From contig NC_023756.2 of NCBI RefSeq assembly GCF_000499845.2, forward strand, positions 41,293,393 through 41,357,392: DNA of 64,000 bases, written 5' to 3'. The notes under the pieces are model-generated. The model was not told the DNA's origin. It ran no database searches and saw only the letters and a list, made by a program, of their open reading frames with translations. Shown in pieces: positions 34,931 to 46,862 of the stretch. The number at the start of each line of letters is the position of its first letter. Position 1 is the stretch's first letter. Source of the DNA: Phaseolus vulgaris (Eukaryota > Streptophyta > Magnoliopsida > Fabales > Fabaceae). The translations under genes and the position numbers were made by a program.

Positions 34931-37900
34931 AAAAAAATCATTGTTGGGTAGGGGACAAAATTATTTCGGTCAAAAGATTATGATCACATAAAATTGATCG
35001 AAACTTCGCTACCTTTTAGATTTTATGTTTTGAAAAAGAAAAATAAAGGAAATCTATTTTTAAAACTTAATGAAAAAAATAAAAAGATTTAAGAATAAAG
35101 GTGATTTTCACATTTTATATAAAATTTATTATGAATAAATGTCACACAATATAATAAAATAATTAAAACAAGTGACAAAATCATTTATATGTTCATGATC
35201 TTTATTTAGAAAAGAACATTTTTTGTCACTGAATTAATAAATGTGGGCACTAATCCTTTTTCTTTTTTTAGTAACGATTCAACAGTAGTAGGTGATTAGC
35301 TTTATTTTGTTTGGGTGGATTTGTCTTTTTTAGGCCAAGATTTATGCACGAACCATGAAAAAGCAATGGTAGGAGCCCACAGAAATATTATTGACTATAC
35401 ATATATTCAAAATTCGGACGCAAAAGGCAAAACATGGTCGTATAACTACTCGCACAACGTGTGGAAATTTTTTCCCAAAAGTTCATTGGTTAAGAATAAT
35501 TTATCTATCAAAATAATTCTTAGTTAAAACATTCACTTCTTATAAGAACAATATACGATTTTTCACTCTTTTCTGCTCGTAAAAACTTATCCAACGTCAC
35601 ATTTTCACAAACGAAATTAATATTTAATTCAATAAATTTGAAAATTTTTCTCTCTGATAAAAAAAATTCACATATGTACATTGTTTACCTGTGAAAACTA
35701 CTAGTATTTTTTTAGTTTTCACATCACTTTTGTTTGTTGACACACTTTGCCCATAGATTAATTCTAGTGTCACCATCTTCGTGGCAGTTATAAAGCCACC
35801 CCATGTTCTTCTTTTCCATCGTTTGTTTTGTGAGAAAAAAAATGTTTGATTTAGAAAAGCAAGCTTTCGGTGGTACATTTTTTAAGATTTGGAAAAGTGC
35901 TTAATTAATGAGGAAACAAGACCTAGGATGGGACTTTAGCATCAAAGTTTGAAGAACACAATGCCCTTGTTAAGGAAAAGGGAAAAAAATTAGATTGAGT
36001 GAGACACGAATGAACTGTTGATAGGGAACATAAAGGTGTTGAAATAAGAAAACAATGATCATATATATGTAAATTAGTTTGAATAGGAAATGTTGGTTTT
36101 TGTGTTGAATTAAATCTTGAGATTGTGAGTTTGAGTATTCCTTTAGTTCCAATACAAAAATATTTACTTTCAAAACTTGAATTTAAATTTTGTGAATGGA
36201 AAAAGTAAATTGATTGTCTAGTAAGTGGATCCATACATTTATTGGTTTGAATCTAAAATTTTCTAAAGAGCTTTAATTACATCCGAAAAAATCAAAAGGA
36301 AAAACAATATTGCATTTAGAAGAAGCATGACATGACATGAGATATAATTTTCTTATTTTTTATTCTCTACTTCGATATTCGATATTGATTTTACAACTTC
36401 TTCATAACCCATATAGAATATATATAGAAATACAAATAAAAATATAAAATTTAATCAAATAGGATATAATCAAGTTAAATTATATCCAATCGTATAATAG
36501 GAATATTTATATATGTACTGTTAGGAGTTAAATGATCCCAATGATCCCAAAGCATGTTGGTATTTGATATTAATCAGATAATATGAGTTTAAACGTATTA
36601 ATTAAAGTGTGTATTAACATTAATTAAATTATAAAAAATTATGTAAAATAAACGTCAATTGCGATACACGCCTTAATCTAGGTCCAATAATAGAGGAGTC
36701 AATCAGATACTATAAATAAACGCAACAATCAAGAAAAATATACATTATTATTATTATAACATTAATCGCACCTGATTACCGAATACTCATTTGAATTTGG
36801 AGAACATTTTGCAAGTGCACTCTTAACTCAGAGTCGAAACCCGAACATTAGGAGAGAAAGAGGAAGGAAAGTGCAATTGAAGGAAAAAAAAATCTATTAT
36901 TTAACCGATAATCATTGTTGTCTTAGTCCAACATACAACAACAATATAGTATTAATTAATTAAATAACAAATATTTCATAATTAATCAAATTTTTTTATT
37001 TATTTTAAATAAATTTTGAATACTTTATCTCATAATATAATAAAATGACATATAAATACACATCAATCTTACTAATAATTCTAATATTGATTTATAGACT
37101 TATAATTTTTAATTTTGGTAGTAGTGTATATATTTTCAGATAGATTATGGGATGTATTACGTGAACAAATAAAAACAAGAATAATATAATTCAAGTATTA
37201 AATATGAAATTTGAATATTATTTTTGTTTAAACTGAAATGAATGATTAATAATTCTGAAACATGCGTGGCTGTGCGTGTTTTTCTTGTCAAATTTATACA
37301 CGGATCGTCATGTGTGTGTTGTTTTGGTAGAGACAGATACGATGATGAGTGTGTTTAATAAAGTGTAGAAGCTTGTGTTCTTATCTGAGTTGGTGAAACC
37401 AACCAATGAAGCATGGAAAACGATAATAATATTCCTTATAATCGTGAACCGACATGCATACACACAGCACACTAGTTAGAGTCCAATAACTACGTAACAT
37501 GTTCCAATGTTCAAAACCACTTTCACTTTGACAAGATGGCAAAAGCTTTGAGAAATGCGTATAATCAACTCCAATCTTCGTTCAAACTCAAATTTTGAAT
37601 CCATGATTGAGATCTTGATCAGATAATGAATAATGAATATGAATGTTGGGCATGCACAGTGGGTAGGTTCAATGAGTCTCACAACAACAAACCAAGCAAC
37701 TTTTTCATTATTCTCTTGTTGACTACACCTACTTGTGCTATCTAAGTGAAGACTTTTTAACACTGTTAAGTTCAAGCACATGCACTTTTGCAATCCATTG
37801 CCTACGTACATAACCACTTTTTTAATAGAAAACACTTAATATTGTAGAATGAGATCATATTTAACAAATCTTAAAAGCAATATAACTAAAGTCACACCAT

Positions 37901-39019
37901 ATCTATCACATATCCTCTTTGCTTACCTAAAGTGTAGTTATTGGATGAATATCAATGTGATTAGAAATTGGCAACTATGATCTAGACGTATGGGATAGGG
38001 AACCTTGCTAGGATCTGTTTTTCTTCTACTAAGTGATCCACCACAAATCTTTAACTGGTTAATCCATTTTTTTTAGTTTCTAATTGTTTTAGATGATTAC
38101 GTTCGTATGAGTGTTATTAGAGTAAGTTTTCTTAAATTTGAACTTTATTGATAAAAATGACGTGATTAAGAGAAATATCAATTATAATAAAAATAATCAA
38201 TTGATTTTTTCAATAAAAATTCATTATCGAACAAATTAATAGATATTTTCTCTTGAACATTATGTACAAATAAGAAAAAGAGGAAAAATTGTTTGTTAAC
38301 TATTTAGATGGATAACTTGATATTAATATAACTTTTAGAGCTTACTCATGCCATTCATTTTAGTTAATCCATGTGTCAGAGGCCACCATCTTAACTTGGT
38401 AAGCTTTTATGTTTATATGTCACAAAATGTTGAAATTAGGGATTGTTGTAGATACGTGATCTACTCAAGTTAAATGACTTTCTTTTTCTTAACGAATAAT
38501 TTGGGTAAGGTAGGTCATTCAAGCTCAGGAAGAGGGGGTTTCAATCTACGTAATTGGTGGAATGTTTTTTGAAGTTGCAACTGATAAAGTCTCAGCTCCC
38601 TTTGTCATGTCACTCTTCTTCTTTGATAAGTTTTGGAAGACAACAAGTATGGTTTTATCTAGTGGAGGAGTTCCAGCCTTAGCACAAAGTTTCTTGTAAT
38701 CAAAGTATTGACCCATTATATTTGCATGAAAAAAGAAATTAGAAGTTGGAATCATTTACGACAGTTAGTTAATAAGATGCAAAAAGAAAACCTTACCCAA
38801 AAACAAGGAAATAGGGTTATTAAAGAAGTACACGGTGAGGGAAACTTTACTACTAATAGAGTGAGAAATTTTTTTTATTATTTGAATATCTATTTTATCC
38901 TTAGTCGAAAGAAGTACTCGGCTCTATACTTAAATTTGTCTGTCATTTTTCAATACAAATGAGATTTGGGTGTATCATCTGAGTGAAAGAAAAGACATTT
39001 ATAAGAGTCCTTGGGTGAG
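34931..39019. other. Long AT-rich intergenic region
   Basis: No gene is supported in about 4 kb. Open frames at 35923-36234, 37476-37835 and 38546-38755 (all minus) carry no recognised domain. The last one (GTPPLDKTILVVFQNLSKKK) has coding-like composition but no start context or neighbouring exon, and could be a scrap of an unknown gene or retroelement. Confidence 0.45.
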
Positions 39020-39745
39020 TGATAAGTGTCATAATTCAGTAATAGTTATAATTCAACCCCTAATTTATGAATTTGAATATTTTTACATATATTTGGATTA
39101 TAAGATGAATGTGAACAATTTATTCCCGTATTTGTGTTAATTTCAAGATTCTAGGAGAAAATGGAGATAAAAGGCTAAAGGAGTATGGACAAGTTAAGGA
39201 CAAGATGAAAAGACAAAGTTGAAACATTGAAAACACACCCTAACTTGCCCAAGCAAGATTGCTCCAGAGGAACTCGCCAAAGGCTCGCTTAAGTAAGTTC
39301 ACTCCAGTGAATTTGTTTTTTTTTCTCGTAAAACTCGCTTAAGGAAGTAATATCTCGTTTAAGTGAAATGTCACTTAGATCCAACCCAATTTGGTTAAAT
39401 AGAAGGTGTAAGGCATAACCTAGACATATTGGGAGGATATGGAGGGATAGAAAACTCTAGAGGAGCCAACCGTCAAGGAGAAACATCCTGGATCTCCTTT
39501 TCTTGCTATCCATGCTTGTGATGGCCAATACAATGGCTAACTCTTTCTTTTGAGATTATGAGTAATATATTCAAACTCTTATGTATTGAGGTGATATTTA
39601 TTTATAATATTCCTTTCTTGATTGATGATTGGTATTATCCTTTTATTCTCAAAGTTTGAAACTATCCATCATTTTGATCTTTATATTTGTCTGAAAAGTA
39701 CTTCTAAGCATTATATAATGTTAAAAATTCTACATTGACTAGTTC

Positions 39746-40130
39746 ATGATATATAAGTGGGTGCAAACCTCACCTTACAAGCCAATTTTGTAAGGTTAAG
39801 TTAGGCTTAAAGTTCACTTTTTAAGATGGTATCAAAGTCATTTAGAGTCTATCCCAACGAGAATTTGTTGGGCTTATTGTGTCACCCATTATTGAGTCAT
39901 TATCGGATCACCCATAAATATTTAGTCCCAGGAACGAGTTGGTACCTCGACGTGAGTGGGGGTGTTAACTAGAGATAAGGTCAATTCATAGTATATAAGT
40001 GATTAAAAGAATAATAATAAAATAAAAAAAATATTCATAGTTTGTTGCCATGATTATCTTCACACTCGTTATCGGGTTGCTATATAACCACTCATAAATA
40101 TGTAGTCACACACACGAGTTGGTATTGACC
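39746..40130 (+). mobile_element. TRIM element nested in the TGATAAGTGTCA element
   Basis: A 5'-shortened LTR ('ataagtgggtgcaaacctca', 'gttaggcttaaagttcactt') is followed by the primer site TGGTATCAAAG at 39827-39837 (tRNA-Met type, one mismatch). Next come the internal domain ('cccattattgagtcattatc', 'ggatcacccataaatattta'), a purine tract (GTGAGTGGGGG) and the start of a second LTR (TGTTAACTAGAGATAAGGTC) at 39971. A further scrap of internal domain follows at 40070-40130. It is non-coding and needs another element's proteins to move. Confidence 0.8.
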
Positions 40131-40135
40131 TAATT

Positions 40136-40885
40136 TGATAATTGTACTAAATAAGAAGTAATAATTTGTCCTCAAAAGAAGCATATCGAACCCACAAAGA
40201 ACAGTTCTTTTAAAATTTTAATGTATAAAATTCACTAAATATCGAACAATGTGTAAAAGTTTAATTGAGAAGATATTGACATTGTAAAAATATATTTGCA
40301 TGAAAATTTAAGGAAAACAAAGTAAATGATTAAAAGAATTCAATTGATAAAATTGAGATTGAAGTTAATCTTTCCCACTCTTTTGAATCATTGATGAATA
40401 GAAACATACAATATTTTGAATTAATTGATATTGATGCAACATATAAGAGTCATTCATATTGATGCTCAATTATGAAAATTATCAAGATTATCTCCTAAAT
40501 ATTAATGTCTCAAATATTTAGAGAACATTCTTATCCTTAAGAAGAAAATATGTTATATAGAAATTGATATATTATAATCTATGTCTAGTATCAAAACATA
40601 TTAAGTATTCTTATTTAGGTCAGATTTTTAGAAGTACTTTTCAATTAAATTCAAGAATCAATGCTTTAAGCACAAGATCCATGTATCATCAGGTTCATGA
40701 ATAAAAATTCATGTTTTAAGCACAAAATACAAGTGATGAATAAAAATTCAAGCTTTAAGCATAAAATGACAATACCAATATAAAAGAAGAACAAAATATC
40801 ATATATCAATATTACCAAGATTCATCAGAGTTTGAAAAGATTACATTCATTTCCAAAAGAAAAGAATTAGCCACTCATGATGGTC
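40136..40885. repeat. Dispersed repeat shared with 26345-26944, copy 2
   Basis: This is the second copy of the family described at 26345. It includes an extra internal triplication of 'aagcacaagat'/'aagcacaaaat'/'aagcataaaat' with 'gaataaaaattcaagctt'-type text at about 40675-40765. Confidence 0.75.
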
Positions 40886-41261
40886 ATTACATGCACCAAA
40901 GCAAAAGAAAGAGATCCATAACGTTTCTCCCTTACGGATGTTTCCTAGGGTATCCTCCCTCCTCTTTTTCTCTCTACCTTACACTCTTATTTAACCTAAT
41001 TAGGCTTAGGTTAAGTGACATTTATTCATAATATATCCTTTTGTTTATCTTTCTTTAAATTCCTGGAAATAACAAAAAATTGGGAATACATAATTCTATT
41101 AATCTCATAAATCCAAAATATATTATTAAATTCTAATTTTTCAAATTAGGGTTGAGTCATAGTTTAATCAACAATTAAAATTAATAAATATATAACTTTT
41201 TTGCATAAAATTTCACTAAATAATGACACTTATCAATTGACAGTCTCAACATGAAGAGATG

Positions 41262-41393
41262 TATTGAAGGTCTCACATCGACTAGATATAACGATTAGAT
41301 ATAACGTCAGTCATAATATAAGTGAGTGTAAACTTCACCTTACACGCCAATTTCGTAAGGTTGAATTAGAGTTAAAGTTCAATTCTTAAGATA
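41262..41393 (+). mobile_element. TRIM solo LTR
   Basis: TATTGAAGGTCTCACATCGA, then 'ctagatataacg' and 'ataagtgagtgtaaacttca', ending 'gttaaagttcaattcttaag', corresponds to one LTR of the TRIM family. No primer site or internal domain follows. The first base has changed from the expected TG. Confidence 0.7.
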
Positions 41394-41465
41394 TAATTAA
41401 TTAATTTTTTTATGTAAATAGGTGAAAAGAATTTACAAAAAATCATGGTAAGAGTTCATATACTA

Positions 41466-41501
<36 letters not shown>

Positions 41502-42834
41502 TTCAAAGTATGACAAATCTACATTCAATCATTGACTATTTTAACTAACTTGGTCACTCCCATACAAATTTGTAGATATGCTATAAAATCGTGTATGAAA
41601 AAAATGAGATGATTGGTCAAAAATAACGACCAATTATTAGTCTTAAATTTGCATGCGGGTATGTGGATCAATATCTTACCACAAAACATTTGGGTAGTTG
41701 ACAACGGTCATGTCCTTTGTGTTACACGAGAGAATTAAAGGATAAGTAGTTATGAAAACATAACCATGGAATTGATCTCTTGGTAGATGATGTATATGCT
41801 TGTGCAAAGATTTCATCATTGTTAATAACAAAGTGGAATAATGGTTCAAACATAGTGACGATGTTTTGTGTCCCGACTACATAGGTCAAAGGAGCAAGGG
41901 ATGTTATCAAAGATTTCATCTCATTTCTTAACTTTTTTTGTCTTATGTCATCGTGTTCATCTTTTTCCCTCTAACGTAGCTTTTATCGTTTGCTTTAACT
42001 GATAATACCTTACAACATCATCTATTATCTCTCTACCTATCTATCCATACAACTTTGTTGACTTTGTCGGCTTCATTAAAGCCATTTTTCATGCCACTTT
42101 GCTGTCTTTTGTCTTCTGGGATAAACGGTTTTCCCATTTGTTTCTTACCAGCACAGAAGTTAGAGTGAAAGATTATTCCAATTACTATATTTATGGTTCT
42201 GTAGGTTTTTAACTATATGCTGTTTTCTTGATCATTGTATAACAAAATAAAATTGTGGTTTTATCTCTTTAAATTTGACACAGTGTGTGCACCAGACAAA
42301 GTGATTGCATCATGTTAGTTATTGTAATTCTCCCAACCAACGATAATGACTACATTTAACGGCAACAACCATAACAACACCATGAATCCCATCAATGAAA
42401 GAATAAACAAGTCTATCACGCTGTAAATTCAATTTAAGTATAATATAAGATTATAAATTAAATATATTTTAAATTTAAAAGAATTCTAAATGAAACGCGA
42501 TTGTTTTACGTTTTATTTTAGAATATTTATAAAAAACTATTTAAATTGTAAATAATTATTATTATTGGTTTTATTTCATATGACACACTTCGAAGATTTT
42601 TGTCAGTTTTGCCACCTCCTTTACCGTGTAATTTGTTTTTAGATTAACACTAACAAAAATATTATCCTATAAAAGAAATTAGTTCAATAAGAAGCCATGT
42701 CTATTAAAATGTGTGATTCTAAATTTTTTTTACTAATAATAAAGAAAGTACTAAAAAGAAGTCATAAATTATATAGTTCATAAGATAAATCTTGAAACGC
42801 AGGTAGATCATGTTCATAATAGAAGAAGAAAAAT
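41394..42834. other. AT-rich intergenic DNA with long (AT)n tract
   Basis: A perfect TA dinucleotide tract of over 30 bp lies at about 41467-41500. No gene is supported; the frame at 41722-41919 (minus) has no recognised domain. Confidence 0.5.
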
Positions 42835-43028
42835 GGTTAAATATATTTTTCGTCTTCTACTTTCATGTGAAATTGGTTTTTGTCCCTTATCAAAACTTTA
42901 GACCTTCTCGATATTTGTAGTAAAAAACTATTGGAATGAGTCATTATCAATTTTTTTACATGTCAAACGAATTTTCAGTGTGGATCAGAATGTTACAATA
43001 TTTCATGTTGACTCATTGCTGACGTAAC
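42835..43028. mobile_element. Half of a palindromic MITE
   Basis: GGTTAAATATATTTTTCGTC followed by 'aaaactttagaccttctcga' and 'tgtcaaacgaattttcagtg' matches the left arm of the palindromic element at 60312-60666. The right arm is absent, and the TGTTCTCGAA repeat begins where the centre of the palindrome would be. Confidence 0.65.
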
Positions 43029-43900
43029 TGTTCTCGAATGGGGTTGGAACCAAGAGAACGATTCAAGTTGCTTCTCTTCTCTGCCTCTTCGGCCGGTCTG
43101 TACTCCTATTTCTCTCCAAGCAAGCTCTTTACTCTTCTCTCCTCCCTCTGCTTCTCGGTCTCCACAAAGTCCATACTCGGATGGTACCTTCAGAAGACAC
43201 TTTGACACTCAAGTCAGATTTAGTATTCGGCACTCGATATTCTAAGTACTGTATAATAACGTACCTGGTTCTTAGATTTTGTGCCCATTTATATGATTGG
43301 GATGGGTCTTTCTTATTGGGCCAGGTTAGAGAGTTGGGTCATGTTTAGAAGTGTATTACCTATCTCTTGATTGTTGATTAGCCTCGCTAATTCTACTTAA
43401 GAGTAAAGGTCTTTATGGTGTCAGTTAGTGTAATGACCGAGTGTTGGGTCATGGTATCATTCGTGCGGACCCTACCAGTACATTTGCCTTCCAGACTCGA
43501 GGATGGTTAATCCGAAGAGTCTTTGTTCGAGACTGATGTGACGATTGGGCTTCTCGAGGTTAGACATGACGTTGGCGACGCCAGTCACGTGATATGACGC
43601 GCATTGATGAGGGGTTTTTTGGTGTCATTTGACGATGACCGTTGAATTAAGGAAGATCCAACGGTTGAGATGAATGTGTCGCTTCTTCTCCCGAGTCCCT
43701 CCAAGGCTATAAATGGTGGTCCTCTACAGTGTCGAGTTACTGCTTTTAGCTGCTCCAACATTCAAAACCCCCATTCGTCCTATTGCGTTGCTTAGCTTAC
43801 GTCCTGAAAGGTTAGTCATGTTTTCCTTGCCTTTTTCTTTGTCTTCCTCTTCTTCTTCTCCTTCGTCTTCTTCTTCTTCTTCTTCTGTCGAATCCTCCAC
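43029..43900 (+). repeat. LTR-like repeat, copy 2, with promoter-like core
   Basis: The first 400 bp matches 9087-9477. The continuation is GC-richer than its surroundings and has a TATA-like CTATAAATGG at 43708-43717, preceded by 'gatccaacggttgagatgaa'. After it comes a CT-rich stretch (43828-43890) that resembles a transcribed leader. The layout fits an LTR with its own promoter. No downstream primer site or retroelement genes were found. The overlapping open frames on both strands (43713-44057 plus, 43724-44200 minus) follow the low-complexity CT tract and are not treated as genes. Confidence 0.5.
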
Positions 43901-43937
43901 GACCGAGCCCTTGTCGGTTGGGGCAATTGAGATATTG

Positions 43938-44170
43938 TCCATCGTACCGTCGCTAACCGCACCCCTCAAGGCCAACGTCTGTACAAAACGAAGGTTCTTT
44001 TCCCTTAAATTTTGTTTCTTAGAGTTTCTTTCTTTTACCCTCTTTTTCTCCCTTTGATAATAATAGAAATCGTAATTTTTTTGTATAGAATATAAACATG
44101 TTTTTTGTTCTGCGGTGATTTTTTTTTTCCTGGAGGGTTCGATTTTTGTATAGAATATAAACTTATTTAT
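43938..44170. repeat. Block shared with 52601-52815, copy 1
   Basis: About 230 bp is nearly the same as 52601-52815, including 'aaggccaacgtctgtacaaa', 'ttcttttcccttaaattttg', 'gataataatagaaatcgtaa' and 'tatagaatataaac'. In this copy the 'tttgtatagaatataaac' word occurs twice (44076 and 44145). The level of similarity is much higher than for other repeats in the window. Confidence 0.8.
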
Positions 44171-45180
44171 TTTTTTAAAATTTGAGCAAATAGTGTGCAA
44201 GGGGTTGAATTTGTAAGTTTATCTCATCCTCCTCTCTTTAACCTTTTCTACTCATCTCTTTCTCGGCAACGACAATGCACTCTGCAACGGCAACACACTC
44301 TGCAATAATGGCGTTTCTCTTCTTCGAAGGAGGCCAACCTCTTCAAGTTGATCATCGTAAGTTTCTATTTGTGCTTTATTCTCGCCCTGTGCCCTTTATT
44401 TTTGTGCTTGCTCGTTGAAGCTCCGTGCAACTTTACTCACTATGTATCTTCCCCATCATAAAACCCTAGATTTTGTTCTCATGTTGTATTCCCTCATTTA
44501 CGATCTTTTAACTTATCTGTTGTTGAACTTAATTGTTTGCTGAGTTGTCTGACTTCTCTTTGAAAAGCTATTATGGCTCATTTCTGACGTGATCTCTATT
44601 ATATATAACCAATTGTAGTATTTGAAAACATTTTGAATAACACTGATTTGGTAATAAGATGTTTTTATTTTTCTTCATGACCATAACTTTTGAATATTAA
44701 TTATGAGAGTAATAGAAAAGTTGTACTTACTTGACCATACATTATGTAAGGGTAAATAAATTGGCACAAAACGGCCAAGAAATTTTTGACAGAGTCCACA
44801 ATGTTTTCGAAGCTGGAAGGTTGAGATTCTGACTCAGAAGATGGTACAATGATGACTTTCACAACACATTTTGTATTGCTTTTTGCATATCTTTGTCCTC
44901 CTTCAATGCTTTTGTAATGATGATTAAAAGTTGATTGTTGAAACCTCAAAGGATTATATTGTATTTGAGATTTTATTTTATGCCGATAAGCTTTTATTTT
45001 TTCATTCAAATATATTTGTTTTATAAAAGTTAAAGGACTTTTGATGGAAAGTTTTGAATATGTAAAGAAGGGAGCTTAGTTTTTAGATTTAGGAGAAAAG
45101 GAGAATGTTAGGAGGGAATGTAATTTACTCTAGTTAATATTGATGGCCAGAGAAAGAAAGACAAAAGGTTCACTATGTAC
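44171..45180. other. Region between shared block and heptahelical-protein fragment
   Basis: From about 44235 a pyrimidine-rich leader-like stretch precedes an ATG at 44276, a short GC-richer frame and a GTAAGT splice-donor-like site at about 44359. This could be an old first exon of an unrecognised gene. The minus-strand frame 44701-45009 has coding-like composition without a known domain and could be 3' flanking sequence of the broken gene that follows. Confidence 0.35.
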
Positions 45181-45465
45181 CTAACAACCTTGAGAATCTC
45201 TCCATCTTAGGTAGATTAATCCATCAACATAGTGTGTGTATGCCCCTACCACAACCAACACATGAAAGAGTTGGTGACTGTGGCGCACAATATCAAACTT
45301 CCCATGCATCCACCTCTCTGGTATCTGTTCCACATAGATTACTGCTACCAAACCATAAAGAACTCCCATAGTATTTCATACCCTGTAGTTTGCAAGGCCT
45401 CAGGTTGATGCTTGTGCAATATCAATTTATGTATAATGGGAGCACGATTATACCATTAAGGGAGA
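45181..45465 (-). pseudogene. Heptahelical membrane protein (HHP4/ADIPOR-like), 3' fragment
   Basis: The minus strand reads API-IHKLILHKHQPEALQ then TTGYEIL, followed by MGVLYGLVAVIYVEQIPERW, MHGKFDIVRHSHQLFHVLVV and a tail ending WRDSQGC plus stop. This is the C-terminal part of the plant heptahelical proteins (HlyIII/adiponectin-receptor family), including the HSHQLFH zinc-ligand motif, and it ends where family members normally end. Between ...EIL and MG one base is missing (45368-45370), putting the halves in different frames. Upstream of API the similarity is lost, and the rest of the seven-helix protein (some 300 residues) is absent nearby. It is therefore a broken fragment, perhaps captured by the neighbouring CACTA element. 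Confidence 0.85.
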
Positions 45466-45792
45466 TATCATATTCATGTCACCTTTAAGACAATTTTGTA
45501 ACAATGTATAATTCTCATATATAAATTAACATCAGTAGGATATTATAACACTTACATAAATACAACGTATTCTCACATGCTTGTTTTGCTAAAAAAATTA
45601 TTCATTGTGATTACTCTATGAGCAAAGAGTAAGATATAGACCCTGTAAAGGCTTTTACACTTTTTTTGTTGGTAGTTGAGATTTATTGGCTTTGATATTC
45701 AAATATTTAATTTTTCTGCATTTTTTGTTTCTTTGTAAGTTTGGTTGGAGTTTTTTCATGAGTTACGGAAAATATCCAAATGATTATTGCAG

Positions 45793-46501
45793 ATGTCAAA
45801 CAAAATTCATGGTAAAGAAGTTACTTCTTGTGAACATTCGACCAAACAACATTCAAGACGTCCTTCACAAATTATTTGTGCTTCTCGACCAATTGCTTTC
45901 CCGTCCATTGATTCATCATTTAGGACATCTCATTTTGGATCTCAACCTTTGGCATAAGCAGCATTTAATTCAAATTCAAAACCAAATGTTGATCAATCGT
46001 TCAGATCATCTAAGTTTGCAACTCAACCTTTGGCACAATGAGCATTTAATTCAAGTTCAAAATCAAATGTTGATCAATCATTCAGAACATCTTAGTTTAC
46101 AGCTCAACCTTTGGCACCAGGAGCATTTGATTCAAATTGAAAATCAAATGTTGATCAATCATTCAAAACATCTCAGTTTGTAGCTCAACCTTTGGCACCG
46201 GGAGCATTTACTTCAAATTTAAAACCAAATGTTGAACAATCATTTAGAACATCTCATTTTGCAGCTCAACCTTTAGCACCAGTAGCATTTAATTCAAATT
46301 CAAAACCAAATGTTGATCAATCATTCAGATCATCTCAATTTGCAGCTAATTCAACATCAAATGAAACTAATTCAACACCAGATGAAACTAATTCTACATC
46401 AAATGAAACTTTTCTTACATTGGAGTCACATGGCAATTATGTCGAGTCAATTTTAAACCTTGATGGACAAGGGTATGTATATGAATGTAGAATGTTGCAC
46501 G
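45793..46501 (+). pseudogene. CACTA-element gene with 27-residue tandem repeats, broken
   Basis: An ATG at 45793 follows a TTATTGCAG acceptor-like site and opens MSNKIHGKEVTSCEHSTKQH. After 54 residues it enters five tandem units of exactly 81 bp (45946-46350). Each encodes a 27-residue motif of the type PLAPGAFNSNSKPNVDQSF plus RTSQFAAQ. In-frame stops occur in units 1, 2 and 3, and units 4 and 5 stay open. A second short repeat, NSTSNET/NSTPDET/NSTSNET, follows at about 46347-46410. A donor-like site (GGACAAGG-GTATGT) lies near 46467-46480. The transposase-like segment downstream is in the same direction, so this is taken as the N-terminal part of the same gene. Its function is not recognised. 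Confidence 0.65.
45946..46350 (+). repeat. Five exact-period 81-bp tandem repeats
   Basis: Units start at 45946, 46027, 46108, 46189 and 46270, with no indel between them. They share CCTTTGGCACC, GCATTTAATTCAAATTCAAA, ACCAAATGTTGATCAATCAT and AGCTCAA. A decayed earlier unit may lie at 45880-45945. The period is a multiple of three, so the repeat once lengthened a protein without shifting its frame. Confidence 0.9.
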
Positions 46502-46862
46502 ATTTTAATAAAAGCTTTTATTTTTAAATTCTTAATCATTACTCTTAAGACAACCAAATTATTAATAAACTGTGGAATAATGCTAATTTTGCATATTCTT
46601 ACCTTCACGCCCTACGGCTAATGGGATTGGATATATCCTCATAAGTCATTATATCGATTAATCTTTTTACTGTGAACACTCTAGTTCATTAAATGTTAAA
46701 GTTATTATTAGTTTTTGTATCCATGTGCTCAAGTTCATGATGATAAATTTGTGAGATAATGCACTAGGCACCCATTTGCATGTTTCACTGCAACAACTAT
46801 TACTCTGTTTGTTTTCTTGATCAATATTCTATTGGTATGAATATTTTATTGATGTTAACAGG

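Larger units (their letters stand above)
39020..41235. mobile_element. Element with TGATAAGTGTCAT terminal inverted repeats
   Basis: The left end TGATAAGTGTCATAATTCAG mirrors the right end, whose complement starts TGATAAGTGTCATTATTTAG. The ends are TG...CA, so this could be a long solo LTR or a TIR element. The left part holds degenerate copies of 'actcgcttaagtaagt'/'cttgcccaagcaag' words (39243-39365). The part 40136-40885 is shared with 26345-26944. A TRIM has landed inside at 39746-40130. No coding sequence is seen, and no clear target duplication was found. Confidence 0.65.

Noticed and set aside
37476..37835. Minus-strand open frame of 119 codons
   Set aside because: No recognised motif, no promoter or splice context, and neighbouring DNA has no matching exons.
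43724..44200. Minus-strand open frame of 158 codons with a long Glu-rich run
   Set aside because: The Glu run is only the reverse of a CT-rich tract in the LTR-like block, the rest overlaps the non-coding shared repeat, and no domain is visible.
45686..46183. Plus-strand open frame of 165 codons with a repeated HLIQIQNQMLINHS-like motif
   Set aside because: This is the out-of-phase reading of the 81-bp repeats. Because the period is a multiple of three every frame looks repetitive; the frame starting at 45793 joins better to the downstream part.
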